A stretch of DNA of 45,865 bases from a virus. Both the position numbers and the translations under genes were made by a program. This document shows, one piece after another, positions 23,489 to 31,778 of this stretch (position 1 is the first letter of the stretch; every line of letters starts with the position of its first letter). The notes beneath the pieces are model-generated. The model did no database searches and had not been told where the DNA came from. It worked only from the letters and a program-made list of their open reading frames with translations. Location: IMG/VR virus record IMGVR_UViG_3300050821_013102, positions 1 through 45,865 of that record; one strand, given 5' to 3'.

Positions 23489-24195
23489 GCTGCCTCCATC
23501 AGACTGATTTGATTGATGTCGAGAAACCGATAGTAGAGCGAGAAATCCCGGCATTGCGTGAGGAAGCTACAGGGTTTGTACGGAAAGAGCTGCGCGATAT
23601 TAGCGATATTCATTTGGTTTTCGTGATTGCGCCAGCCGTGGATCGGCAAAATCCACAGGTCACTGTCAACGAGATTGGCGATGCGCCATTCGGGGATTGG
23701 CCATTTCGGCGAGTGTTCCCAGTCGTAGCGCTCGATGAACCGGCTTTCCTTCACATACTTAGTAGACCAGAACGAGCACGCCCACTCCGGGAACTGATAC
23801 GGGTTGGCGAACGCCGCCGCTACACCGACATCGCTGCGGTGCATCTTGTCAACTATCGGTTCGATCGGCGGAAGCCACAGCATGTCGGTTTCCCACGGCA
23901 CGACGTAATCGTATTCGCCCTCGACACCGAGCTGTAAGCAACGACAGAAAGCACGGCCGGCGCCGTCACGCTGGCCTTGACTGATCGCACCAATGTTATC
24001 GGAGAAGTATTCTATCTCGACTTCTTCAGGTAGGAAGACGCCCGGATTGAACGGGCTCGCGCTGTCTACCAGGACCAGATCAATGCCAGGGTTGATATGC
24101 TTGACAAGACGATACCAAAGCTTCGTCAGCTCGCGGCGGCCTTCGTCTGCGACATAGCTCGATCCGGCAATCAGAATACGGGGAGAACTGGTCAT
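23485..24195 (-). CDS. Nucleotide-sugar-binding fold protein, putative glycosyltransferase
   Basis: A 236-residue alpha/beta protein starting PRILIAGSSYVADEGR. After DLVLVDSASPFN, the segment GEYDYVVPWETDMLWLPPIEP has the hydrophobic strand plus acidic pair of a GT-A DxD-like metal site. Later VDSDLWILPIHGWRNH could line the acceptor site. The length is short for a full glycosyltransferase. It lies in the first sugar cassette, between the Rmf-like gene and a hypothetical gene, with ATGA overlaps on both sides. The role in transferring a sugar is inferred from this pattern and context. Confidence 0.5.
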   Translation of the reverse strand: MTSSPRILIAGSSYVADEGRRELTKLWYRLVKHINPGIDLVLVDSASPFNPGVFLPEEVEIEYFSDNIGAISQGQRDGAGRAFCRCLQLGVEGEYDYVVPWETDMLWLPPIEPIVDKMHRSDVGVAAAFANPYQFPEWACSFWSTKYVKESRFIERYDWEHSPKWPIPEWRIANLVDSDLWILPIHGWRNHENQMNIANIAQLFPYKPCSFLTQCRDFSLYYRFLDINQISLMEAA

Positions 24196-24416
24196 TTTTT
24201 GTCTGCCTTAAATGTAATTCCCAAATACATAAAATGGTCCCCCAAGTTTCCACGTCCATCGAAGTAGCACAAATCTTTTCTCTGCAATGCACAACTTAAC
24301 CTCCACCATTCATCGAATGGCATTGTGATAACTATCTTTTTCGGATCGACGTTCTCTCTGTGTAGAGCTGCCGACAAAACATGGATACAAGTAGGAAACT
24401 TGTAGATATCCATCAT
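24192..24416 (-). CDS. Hypothetical small protein
   Basis: A 74-residue protein with GGGAGG close upstream of the paired ATGs (24416, 24413). It begins DIYKFPTCIHVLSAALHREN, then KIVITMPFDEWWRLSCAL, and ends in YLGITFKADKK. Likely alpha/beta; no recognised family. It sits between the KTSC-domain gene and the GT-A-like gene and shares the ATGA overlap pattern. Confidence 0.55.
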   Translation of the reverse strand: MMDIYKFPTCIHVLSAALHRENVDPKKIVITMPFDEWWRLSCALQRKDLCYFDGRGNLGDHFMYLGITFKADKK

Positions 24417-24428
24417 GCGTCCTCCCGC

Positions 24429-24647
24429 TCATTCGCGGTACCTGTGTTTATATGCGGGCTTGATTTCATTCTTTATACGCTCGCCGACACTGGCCGACTT
24501 CGAGATGTCGTTCACTTGCTCGGGCGACACCCCTTCGTAGGCGCTCACCTTGCCGGATTGCCATTGCACCAGCATCTCGCCGGTATCGCTGTCGTGACCG
24601 ACGCGATTGACGTGCGACGAGTACACGTTGCGCCACTCTATTGTCAT
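24429..24647 (-). CDS. KTSC-domain protein
   Basis: A 72-residue protein. SSHVNRVGHDSDTGEMLVQW and SGKVSAYEGVSPEQVNDISKSASVGERIKNEIK match the KTSC domain: an initial SS-xV-xxVGYD-type strand pair, the Y-EGV-P turn and the Lys/Ser/Ala helix region with a canonical SxGxxxNxxIK end. These domains occur alone or fused in phage and bacterial proteins, and their function is not established. It overlaps the 55-aa gene as ATGA. Confidence 0.75.
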   Translation of the reverse strand: MTIEWRNVYSSHVNRVGHDSDTGEMLVQWQSGKVSAYEGVSPEQVNDISKSASVGERIKNEIKPAYKHRYRE

Positions 24648-24811
24648 TTTCCTATCCTTTTCTTCACCTCGTTAGCAATGACACTTACCTCCGAAAGCAT
24701 CGTTCGCAGCAGCCACTCCTGATAACAAAGTAGTAGCAGAGGCTCCATCCCACGCTCTTGTGCATCATCACGCAGGCGCTTTATCTGCTTGACTTGCTTG
24801 CTCTCGGTCAT
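24644..24811 (-). CDS. Small helical protein (55 aa)
   Basis: A 55-residue protein with a strong GGAGG seven bases before ATG 24811. Both ends overlap neighbours as ATGA. It is helical and charged: KQVKQIKRLRDDAQERGMEP, then a Leu-rich centre (LLLLCYQEWLLRTML) and a basic tail (NEVKKRIGK). No known motif. It probably forms a short coiled-coil dimer. Its position between the TPR glycosyltransferase and the KTSC gene gives no clear function. Confidence 0.6.
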   Translation of the reverse strand: MTESKQVKQIKRLRDDAQERGMEPLLLLCYQEWLLRTMLSEVSVIANEVKKRIGK

Positions 24812-26214
24812 TCTGCGGCCTCCTGTTTTCCCATTGTGGAAACGCGATTAGCAAGAGCATCAGCAATGCGCTCAAAAACTGGCTCCCAGCGGGCAGCCGT
24901 GCCTTGCTTGAAAATGCGGTGGTGTGGGCTCCATAGACGCCTAGTGCCGTCGTGGCCAATGCGAAACTCACGGCCGTGATAACTGTACGGTATCCAGCAC
25001 TCTTTGTTCATCGCGGCGCAGATATGGGCCAGGGCGCTTTCACAGCAGATTACCAAGTCCAAGTGCTGCAATAGTCCGATCGTGTCGGAAACGTCTCTGA
25101 CCATCGGCGACAGGTCGCGCAGCAGAGTTGCACAGCCAAGCTCATGAAGGTCGCTGGCGCGCTCGCCGATTTGCAGCGAGTATAACTGAATTCCGGGAAT
25201 ATCGTACAACGTCAGAAAGTGTTGCAGCGAGAAGGACCTCCACACATCGATGTCGTTTGCCTTTGCGCCAGCCCATGCGACGCCGATATGGAGTTTGCGA
25301 TCCGGCGATTTCCATTGCGTCGAGGGCGCCATAAACGGCGGCATGGGGATATTCGGCGCAGTGCGGATTTGCTCGTCGGTCAACCCGAGCGCCCATGGCA
25401 GCGACATAAATGTCGTCCACCCATCTGCGGGAGGCCACGGACAGGGCAGTGGGACGATATTGAGATTGGGGATTGCCTGGAACGATGCTGCGAATAAGCG
25501 CAGCAATTCCGGCTGCACTGCCATATGGACGAACTTCGCCCGCTGGCAAGCCATCGGCACAAACCGAGCGAAGCTCAGTGTATCGCCCAAACCCTGGTCT
25601 GCCACGATGTAGACAGTGGTACCCCCCTCTCCGTCCCATTTTGGGTACGGATATGACAAAAAGCTATGAAGCTTGTATTCAAATCGGGCCTCGAAATACT
25701 TCAGGCCCTCCGCGTAATTGCCAGCGAATAGGTTCGCAAACCCCAGGCCCATCCACAGTTTGCAGTCTGTCGGGTCCAGATCATAGCCGCGCTGCGCCGC
25801 CGACAGCGACTCTCGGAGTTGCCCCTTTGTCGAAAGACACAGTGAGATATTCAACCACGCATAAGCTAGCGTATCATCGAAGTTGCGTGCCTCTCGGTTC
25901 AGAGCCAGCGCTTCATCGACATAGCCAAGCCGGCGTAGACACTCTCCCAGGCTCACCATGACCTTGGCGCGGCGCTCCGGTGGGACTTCCAATTCCAACG
26001 CACGGCGATAGGCGGCGACCGCACCCTGTAAACGATGGAATGTCATGTTGCTATCGCCGACCGCGATCCATCCTTCGGCAAATGTTGGGTCGGACATGAC
26101 GGACGATTGATATAGCTGATAGGTAAGCTGCCCCGCTTGCGGGTTGGTAGCCGCATTCTGCAAGCACTCGGCCGCCTGCCGCATGCAGTTCAGGGCGGAA
26201 ATTCGGTCACCCAC
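24808..26214 (-). CDS. TPR-fused glycosyltransferase (GT9/GT41-like)
   Basis: A 468-residue protein (GTG start, GGGAG ten bases upstream). Residues about 40-200 hold tetratricopeptide repeats, with units such as FAEGWIAVGDSNMTFHRLQGAVAAYRRALEL and later A-W-LN-x-L steps. Residues 200-460 form a GT-B-type domain: VADQGLGDTLSFARFVPMAC, LHIGVAWAGAKAND and the C-terminal DLVICCESALAHICAAM. This order (TPR then transferase) is shared with many bacterial proteins annotated as GT9 or O-GlcNAc-transferase-like. TPRs may bind the protein or glycan acceptor. It heads the first sugar cassette. Confidence 0.75.
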   Translation of the reverse strand: MGDRISALNCMRQAAECLQNAATNPQAGQLTYQLYQSSVMSDPTFAEGWIAVGDSNMTFHRLQGAVAAYRRALELEVPPERRAKVMVSLGECLRRLGYVDEALALNREARNFDDTLAYAWLNISLCLSTKGQLRESLSAAQRGYDLDPTDCKLWMGLGFANLFAGNYAEGLKYFEARFEYKLHSFLSYPYPKWDGEGGTTVYIVADQGLGDTLSFARFVPMACQRAKFVHMAVQPELLRLFAASFQAIPNLNIVPLPCPWPPADGWTTFMSLPWALGLTDEQIRTAPNIPMPPFMAPSTQWKSPDRKLHIGVAWAGAKANDIDVWRSFSLQHFLTLYDIPGIQLYSLQIGERASDLHELGCATLLRDLSPMVRDVSDTIGLLQHLDLVICCESALAHICAAMNKECWIPYSYHGREFRIGHDGTRRLWSPHHRIFKQGTAARWEPVFERIADALANRVSTMGKQEAAE

Positions 26215-26227
26215 GGGGCGCGTCTCC

Positions 26228-26626
26228 CTATGCCATTGGCCTAATCGTTACCCGGCAGCCCTCGACAGCGCCGAATTCTACCGTCAGTTTTCGTAGATGT
26301 TTTGGATCGTCGTCCTCAACAAGACCCCAGCGCCGCAGTGCATCAACAATGATCTTCACACCATTATCGGCGTCCATGCGGGAGCCATCCCGCAACGTCA
26401 AGATTAATTCGTACCTGCCCTTGATCGGCGATGGCAGAAAACGCTTTTGCATGAGGAAACGTAACCCTGCATCGTCCCGCCATGCTCTTGCCCTCGCGTG
26501 ATGACTCCAGTCAATCTTACGAGTTCGGTTCACCGACAACGGTAACGGCAGCTCAAGAACGATATCAGGCGGAACGCCGAATGGCGGGTCCGCATAGAAT
26601 GGACCAGGATTGTCAATCCCGCGCAT
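26228..26626 (-). CDS. RusA-like Holliday junction resolvase
   Basis: A 132-residue protein from ATG 26626, with GAGG seven bases upstream. The earlier in-frame ATG at 26800 would overlap the Cys-rich gene. LPLPLSVNRTRKIDW, a helix with ARAWRDDAGL, YELILTLRDGSRMDADNGVKIIVDALRRWGLVEDDDPKHL and the final VTIRP match the RusA family. The Asp residues in RMDADN and VEDDD bind magnesium. It resolves recombination or replication junctions before packaging, as in lambdoid phages. Its presence next to the DnaA-like protein marks the replication end of the operon. Confidence 0.8.
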   Translation of the reverse strand: MRGIDNPGPFYADPPFGVPPDIVLELPLPLSVNRTRKIDWSHHARARAWRDDAGLRFLMQKRFLPSPIKGRYELILTLRDGSRMDADNGVKIIVDALRRWGLVEDDDPKHLRKLTVEFGAVEGCRVTIRPMA

Positions 26627-26804
26627 CTGCCCGCCTCGTCTCCCAATAAACACAATAGCCATCATAGTGGATAGGGTCCACCACGAGCGTGCATTTTCCT
26701 TCCGGCCGATTGCTCCGGGACATCGAACAATTCCCGCAATACTTTTTGGGATATGGAGACTCGAACGTATAATGCGCCTCCTTATGAGAAAGCTTCTCAT
26801 TCAT
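26613..26804 (-). CDS. Small Cys-rich protein, possible zinc binder
   Basis: A 63-residue protein with AGGA upstream of ATG 26804. It has Cys at KYCGNCSMS, GKCTLVV and DGYCVYWE, giving a Cys-x2-Cys...Cys...Cys set that could bind zinc or an iron-sulphur cluster. It overlaps RusA by 14 nt and the DnaA-like gene by 8 nt. No recognised family. The location suggests a replication or recombination accessory. Confidence 0.55.
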   Translation of the reverse strand: MNEKLSHKEAHYTFESPYPKKYCGNCSMSRSNRPEGKCTLVVDPIHYDGYCVYWETRRADARD

Positions 26805-27288
26805 CTTTCAGGTCCTTAATCTCCTGCTCGATTTGCCCAACGATCGCCATCAACTGGGGATCGCTCACAAGCAAGCCCCTGATCTTGCACCTCGAATGCC
26901 GAAGCGAGCTTGTCTCATAACCTCCTAAAAAAAGGCCGACCTTCGCCCACGAGGCATTCGTGTATTTTTTTATGAGGTAGAGGCAAACTTGCCGCGCTCG
27001 ACAAATCGGTTGACGGCGGTCATGAGACATAACCTCATAAGGAAGTACATTGAATGCCGCGCACACAATGCGGATGATATCTCGGGACATCAAATAGGTT
27101 TTCTGTACATCGCGGGAGATTGGAGCCCACGCCAGCGGGTTGCTTGCTGACGTGGGCTGCGCCTCAATGATGGGTTCGGGTACGGATACGGCGAGTGGCA
27201 CCACCTTCCTTTCTATTCCGGGGGATTTCCCGGTTAAACGCCGGATTCGCGCCTTGTGAGCCTCTTGAAGCTCCTGCAAATAGCTCAT
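26797..27288 (-). CDS. DnaA domain IV-like protein without AAA+ domain
   Basis: A 163-residue protein from ATG 27288, with GAGG ten bases upstream; ATG 27342 overlaps the promoter area. After a short helix (YLQELQEAHKARIRRL) and a linker, residues about 70-150 (IIRIVCAAFNVLPYEVMSHDRR, RARQVCLYLIKKYTNASWAKVGLFLGG, YETSSLRHSRCKI) match the helix pattern of DnaA domain IV, which recognises DnaA boxes. The usual signature GGRDHTTV is changed to GGYETSSL, so DNA specificity probably differs. No ATPase domain is present. It may act at the phage origin or as a repressor. It is the first gene of the long minus-strand operon. Confidence 0.65.
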   Translation of the reverse strand: MSYLQELQEAHKARIRRLTGKSPGIERKVVPLAVSVPEPIIEAQPTSASNPLAWAPISRDVQKTYLMSRDIIRIVCAAFNVLPYEVMSHDRRQPICRARQVCLYLIKKYTNASWAKVGLFLGGYETSSLRHSRCKIRGLLVSDPQLMAIVGQIEQEIKDLKDE

Positions 27289-27313
27289 GGAATGCGTCCT
27301 CACAGGGTCGGAT

Positions 27314-27342
27314 AGGGACCACAAAACGGGCGAATCTGTCAA
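27314..27342 (-). promoter_or_regulatory. Weak promoter candidate for the replication-packaging operon
   Basis: On the minus strand TTGACA (27342-27337) is a perfect -35 box. The best -10 candidates (TCCCTA to CCTATC around 27318-27312) match poorly at a spacing of 18-20 bp. It lies about 30-50 nt upstream of the DnaA-like ATG. A promoter is expected here because the gene pair is divergent, but the -10 box is not convincing. Confidence 0.3.
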
Positions 27343-27358
27343 CAGAAAACTTACATTT

Positions 27359-27376
27359 TGTGGGATTATTCCCGCA
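27359..27376. promoter_or_regulatory. Inverted repeat in the divergent region
   Basis: TGTGGGA (27359-27365), loop TTAT, TCCCGCA (27370-27376): seven pairs with one mismatch (G-U in RNA). It lies between the DnaA-like gene and the tailspike gene and could be an operator or a leader hairpin of the plus-strand transcript. The 123-nt gap holds nothing else that I recognise. Confidence 0.35.
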
Positions 27377-27411
27377 TTTCGGTCCTAAGTGCCCCTATGG
27401 TATGAAGATTC

Positions 27412-29388
27412 ATGGGCAACAATCTCGCTGACGGCATTAGTTTTATCGCTAACTCCACCGGGACCGGGACTTTTATCTTCGGTTCCCCACGTCCCAGCTT
27501 TCTAACCACCGCTCAGGGCCTTGCCAACGGCGTGTTGGCTGACGGTCAGATCGTAAGCTACCTCGCCCAGGATTCGCTAACCAACCCGACCCAACGCGAG
27601 TGGGGGCATGGCACATTCAGTTCTTCGGGCAATTCGATAGCCCGCACGAAGGTGCTCGGGGGCTCAGCCGGCCCAGGAGTGGCGGTCAATTTTGCCATCC
27701 CGCCGACGATATCGCTTACGGCATTGGCCGAAGATATTCTAGGATACGGCGTCAACATCCTCACCTACGGCGGCGTAGGGGACGGCGCGACCGACAACAC
27801 GGCAGCGCTCACAGCCGCCTACGCGGCGCTCAAGGTGAACGGCGGCACGATCTACTTCCCGATGGGGAAGTATCATTTCAGCTCAACTAACACGCTGACA
27901 TTCCCAGCCACCGACGTGCTTTTCTCCCTGTCAATCGTTGGCGACGGTGCTGACGCTAGCGTCCTGTCATTTGCGAGCGGGCAGGGGCTGGTCATACGCT
28001 ACAACAGCAATGTCACGGCACCGAACAATCAAAGCTCGCATTTCCGCGACATCGCCATTACCACACTCGGAACAACCGGCGTTGGAACCGGAATAACGTT
28101 GCAACAGATAGGCAGTAACAACGGCTCCTTTGCCGCACTCTCCGATCTAACGCGCGTGGCGTTTCGAGGCGATGACAGTTACACAGGAACAATGTTTTGG
28201 GGCACCTGTCTGGCCGTCGTCGGGATTAGCAATGTCGATGTTGACGGCTGCATGTTCCAGAGCATTAACAAACCAGCCGGGACTCCTGTGGGGGGCGGCG
28301 TAACCTACAACGGCATCAACGCCTCCAATGTCGCTACCGTGATGAATTTTAACGGCTGCACTTTCAATTCATTGAATGTCGGCTTCAACTACGGAGACAA
28401 TATTCAAGGCATGGCTTTCACCGCCTGCAACTTCACAGGATGCAAGATAGGCATCAACATAGCCGCCGGGCTTAGCAACATCGGTGCTCAGTTGTGCGTT
28501 GAGGGCTGCCAGTTCGGAGTGTTCGGTAACGCCAATGGCATTGTGATGCAAACCGGCATTAACTGCCTGTTGATAACCAACAGCCTATTTTTGTTGAATG
28601 CTGCAAGCAGTGGTGGAGTCGTTCTTACTGCGGCGTCCAATACGACAATCGTCGGCAATGAATTCCAATGTGCTGGAAGCACAGCAAGCATAACCGGCAT
28701 TTCTATCGGAAGTAATCCAAGCAACACCGGCATAGTCATCGCCGATAATGTCTTTGCGGGCATGAACGGCAGCGGCTCTCTGCCGATCTCGGTCGGAGCC
28801 GGCGCCAACAACGTCATTCTCGCCAACAATCCCACGATCTTCTGCAATAATATTGTCAACAACAGTACAGGTGGATTTATCTCCACAATGCAGAACAATG
28901 TAACCACTGGTAATTTTGCCTTTGCCATGTTCAACATGGCCGGCGCACCAGGTTGCGATGGGTTAGCCGTGCGTGCCGGTTCATCGACCACAACGGACTC
29001 TACTACATCACTAATTGCCTTTGCCAATGCGAACGCCGCTCCATCTCTATGTGGCACAATTACACGCAACGGCACAAACACGGTCAATTATGGTACTAGC
29101 TCCGACGCTCGACTCAAAAACCGCTTGCGCAAATCAAGCCGCGGGCTCGACATCCTCAGGCAGATTGACATTTGCGATTTTGAATGGAAGGACACCCCCG
29201 GCAAGGTAGTGCAGGGCTTTATCGCTCAAGATTTATACAAGCATTATCCTGAAGCTGTTCACGTAGGCGGGGATGATCCTGACAAGAATCCATGGGCTAC
29301 TGACTACGGGCGGCTGACCCCCCTGCTCGCGCGTACCATCCTGGAGCTAGAAGAGCGCGTTGAAGAGCTTGAACGCTCTCGGGACTAG
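27412..29388 (+). CDS. Tailspike with beta-helix and S74 intramolecular chaperone
   Basis: A 658-residue trimeric fibre or tailspike protein. Residues 1-110 look like an attachment domain. GVNILTYGGVGDGATDNTAAL at about 112 is the opening of a pectate lyase-like beta-helix, which continues to about 540 with regular Asn/Gly-rich turns. The C-terminal 99 residues are a Peptidase_S74 chaperone: the SSDARLKNRL motif with Ser564 and Lys569 as catalytic pair, then FEWKD, VQGFIAQDLY and a coiled-coil end (ELEERVEELE). The chaperone cleaves itself off after folding. The spike probably binds or degrades a surface polysaccharide. No strong ribosome site precedes the ATG. Confidence 0.85.
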   Translation: MGNNLADGISFIANSTGTGTFIFGSPRPSFLTTAQGLANGVLADGQIVSYLAQDSLTNPTQREWGHGTFSSSGNSIARTKVLGGSAGPGVAVNFAIPPTISLTALAEDILGYGVNILTYGGVGDGATDNTAALTAAYAALKVNGGTIYFPMGKYHFSSTNTLTFPATDVLFSLSIVGDGADASVLSFASGQGLVIRYNSNVTAPNNQSSHFRDIAITTLGTTGVGTGITLQQIGSNNGSFAALSDLTRVAFRGDDSYTGTMFWGTCLAVVGISNVDVDGCMFQSINKPAGTPVGGGVTYNGINASNVATVMNFNGCTFNSLNVGFNYGDNIQGMAFTACNFTGCKIGINIAAGLSNIGAQLCVEGCQFGVFGNANGIVMQTGINCLLITNSLFLLNAASSGGVVLTAASNTTIVGNEFQCAGSTASITGISIGSNPSNTGIVIADNVFAGMNGSGSLPISVGAGANNVILANNPTIFCNNIVNNSTGGFISTMQNNVTTGNFAFAMFNMAGAPGCDGLAVRAGSSTTTDSTTSLIAFANANAAPSLCGTITRNGTNTVNYGTSSDARLKNRLRKSSRGLDILRQIDICDFEWKDTPGKVVQGFIAQDLYKHYPEAVHVGGDDPDKNPWATDYGRLTPLLARTILELEERVEELERSRD

Positions 29389-29391
29389 AAC

Positions 29392-30717
29392 ATGCTGGGG
29401 TTTGCCGCTCTAGCAGAAGTCGCCAGCGCCGAAGTCCCGGCCAACATACTAACGTCGCAGATCACCCTAACAGGCTCATCCAGCCTGATCGCCGTCGCTG
29501 CGGGCGCAATACAAATCAACGCGACGCTCGCTGGTTCCTCGGCGTTCAGCGTCATACCCGGGTCGCCTGGACAGGCAACCCTAATTGCCTCCTCGACACT
29601 CAAAGCCACAGCGTTCGGCGCACAACAAGCCGTGGCGACCTTGGCGGGGTCCTCGCAGGTTAGCGCCGCGACTATAGCCGGCACACAAGCGCAAGCGACG
29701 CTGGCCGGGTCGGGGCAGATCGCCGCCGTCCAAGGTATCCTTGAGGCGGCGCTTCTAGCAGGCTCGTCCAGCCTCATCGCCATAGCCTCGGGGCCGCTCC
29801 AAGCGCTGGCAACGCTGGCTGGTTCGTCGCAGGTAACGGCCGCCGGCGTGGCTGGGTTAGGCGGGCTCGCGTTCCTCCCCGCCTCGTCCGGGCTCAATAG
29901 CGCCACGATAAACACGCTGGTCGCGAGCGCAACCCTGTCCGCGTCGTCGCAGCTCATCACCACCGCCGGAAGCTCACTGCAAGCACTAGCCCTCCTCGCT
30001 AGTTCGTCGCAAATGGTTGCCGCACCGGGATCGGCACAAGCACAGGCAAGGCTAGCCGGATCGTCGCGGGTCAGTGCCGTCGCGAGTCTCGCCCTAAGCG
30101 CGCAGGCGACTCTAGCCGGCTCATCCTCCTCATCCCAAACCGCCACCCTCGGCAGAGGCTCCCTACAGGCACAAGCGATTCTTGCCGCGTCGTCTCGACT
30201 CAGTGCTGTCGCCACCAGCACCGTCGCTCCGCCGATCCCCACTGTTACCGGACCAATACGAGCACCGAGCGGGCGTCTCATCTTCCCGCAAAACCTGCCC
30301 ACGGGAGTCCTAATCTCTAGGCTTATTAAGCCATCCCCGCCATTACCGCAGGTGTTTGTCCGTGAAGTCGCCACGATATTCGTTCCGGTAGACCCCGACT
30401 TATTCAACCTTGTAACAGACCTAATATTCACAAGACCCGATGGGTCGATGTATGCGGTCGATAGAACCCTGTTCTACCCGACATATACATTCGGATTGCC
30501 GCATATGGTCTATACGACTGCTGCTAACGAACTCAATGTGTTCGGCTGGTGGGCAGTGCAATACCAAACGGCAGATGGGATAGTCCCGACGGTTGTATTC
30601 TATTTCTATATATTTGGGTCTGGAATATCGTTTGGGTCTATAATATCGTTGCCGCCATCGCAGCCGCCGCAGCCGCCGGGCAGTCAATCGGATGCTCAGC
30701 CAATGGGGATGCCATAA
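29392..30717 (+). CDS. Repeat-array fibre-like protein A (13 units) with shared C-terminal domain
   Basis: A 441-residue protein three bases after the tailspike. Residues 26-278 hold 13 units of about 19-20 residues around an L-A-G-S-S-x-L/V core (TLAGSSQV, LLAGSSSL, TLSASSQL). Unlike its two relatives it has no N-terminal domain. Residues about 295-412 form the domain common to all three: an FVPVDPDL strand, FTRPDGSMYAVD, Y-x-A-x-NELNVFGWWAVQY and FYFYIF. A Pro/Gln tail follows. The long minus-strand open frame opposite it is an artefact of the repeats. The role may be a fibre or adhesin; not proven. Confidence 0.6.
   Translation: MLGFAALAEVASAEVPANILTSQITLTGSSSLIAVAAGAIQINATLAGSSAFSVIPGSPGQATLIASSTLKATAFGAQQAVATLAGSSQVSAATIAGTQAQATLAGSGQIAAVQGILEAALLAGSSSLIAIASGPLQALATLAGSSQVTAAGVAGLGGLAFLPASSGLNSATINTLVASATLSASSQLITTAGSSLQALALLASSSQMVAAPGSAQAQARLAGSSRVSAVASLALSAQATLAGSSSSSQTATLGRGSLQAQAILAASSRLSAVATSTVAPPIPTVTGPIRAPSGRLIFPQNLPTGVLISRLIKPSPPLPQVFVREVATIFVPVDPDLFNLVTDLIFTRPDGSMYAVDRTLFYPTYTFGLPHMVYTTAANELNVFGWWAVQYQTADGIVPTVVFYFYIFGSGISFGSIISLPPSQPPQPPGSQSDAQPMGMP
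29467..30225 (+). repeat. Degenerate 57-60-bp tandem repeats (13 units)
   Basis: About thirteen consecutive units encoding the Ala/Ser-rich repeat of protein A. Units are diverged at DNA level but keep the LAGSS core and spacing of 19-20 codons. Confidence 0.7.
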
Positions 30718-31778
30718 TGCGCCTACGCCCTGTCCTCATTCTTGCTGGTTCCTTGCTTCTGGGAATACCGACAGTCGTCGCTTTGGCGATCGTCGCTTTG
30801 GCCGATTACGTTTATACGGACGTGAATGGCCCGCACCCAGTTTTTTCTTTTGTCTGTCAGAGCACGAAGCTATGCACCGGCTTCGCGCTGATTGATTCAA
30901 CGGGGACGGAAAAGGGGACCCTTTCCAATCCGGTTGTGGTTGCAAGCAGTGGGGTCGCTCCAACAGTATTGAGTGTATGGACATCATCAACGTCATTAAA
31001 TGCAACACAATTACTCGCGACAAGTAATGCTTTGCCGGCTATCGCCGTTCAGCTCGATCAGACCTCTACGATCAGCGCAGGAGCGGTCACGTTTGAAGGC
31101 ACATTTGACGGAATCAATTGGGCTACGATCCCTGCCACCCAAGTGCTCAATGCCAATACCTTTACGCCACTGACGAATCCATACACGCTCGTCGCAAATA
31201 CAAATCAGCCGTTTCTAATCCTCACCCAAGGCTATCAACAAGTTCGGATCAAATTAAGCACGCCGATAACCGGAACGGGTACGGTGACTCCCTATGTGAC
31301 GGCTTTGCCATACAACCCGACGATTGGGGCGCTTCTCAATCCGCTTAGTCCCGGCAGCGCCATTATAGGTAAGGTTGGGGTCGATCAGACTCTCGATGGC
31401 ACGACCAATGGCGTGAGGCAAACAAATCAGTATCCAGCCGGTGCGACGGCGTTAACTGCTTCTGCGACTGGTACGACAGGCGCCACAACGGCCACGCTCG
31501 CGGCGAGCGGTGGGGTTACCGATTACATTTGCGGTTTTTCAATCCGCGCTAATGCAACGGCAGCGGTAACGGGCAATTCTACCATCTTCGGCACGATCAC
31601 CGGCACACTCAACTTCACGCAATGGACGGCGCCACTCGCCAGCGGGTTGGGTGTAACGGAAATGATCTTCAGTCCATGCGTTCCTGCGAGCGGTGTTAAC
31701 ACCGCGATTGCAGTGGTCTCTGCTGCTCCTGGAGCTGGTGGTACGGTATCCGTGGCCGCTTGGGGCTACACGAAATGA
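30717..31778 (+). CDS. Exported beta-rich phage protein
   Basis: A 353-residue protein from ATG 30717, overlapping the previous stop as TAATG; the earlier in-frame ATG at 30549 would overlap the repeat-protein gene. A basic start (MRLRP) and a long hydrophobic run (about 6-30, VLILAGSLLLGIPTVVALAI) form a Sec signal peptide or anchor. The mature part has Thr/Ser/Asn-rich strands: a FEGTFDGINWATIPA segment, a central YQQVRIKLSTPITGTGTVTPYV sandwich motif and a C-terminal beta domain. The middle resembles domains seen in phage fibres, but the export signal is unusual for a virion protein. Confidence 0.6.
   Translation: MRLRPVLILAGSLLLGIPTVVALAIVALADYVYTDVNGPHPVFSFVCQSTKLCTGFALIDSTGTEKGTLSNPVVVASSGVAPTVLSVWTSSTSLNATQLLATSNALPAIAVQLDQTSTISAGAVTFEGTFDGINWATIPATQVLNANTFTPLTNPYTLVANTNQPFLILTQGYQQVRIKLSTPITGTGTVTPYVTALPYNPTIGALLNPLSPGSAIIGKVGVDQTLDGTTNGVRQTNQYPAGATALTASATGTTGATTATLAASGGVTDYICGFSIRANATAAVTGNSTIFGTITGTLNFTQWTAPLASGLGVTEMIFSPCVPASGVNTAIAVVSAAPGAGGTVSVAAWGYTK

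Noticed and set aside
29385-30431. Long minus-strand frame of 348 codons opposite repeat protein A
   Set aside because: It has the composition of an antisense shadow (Ala, Cys, Asp-rich repeats), has no ribosome site and lies opposite a gene with a clear C-terminal domain.
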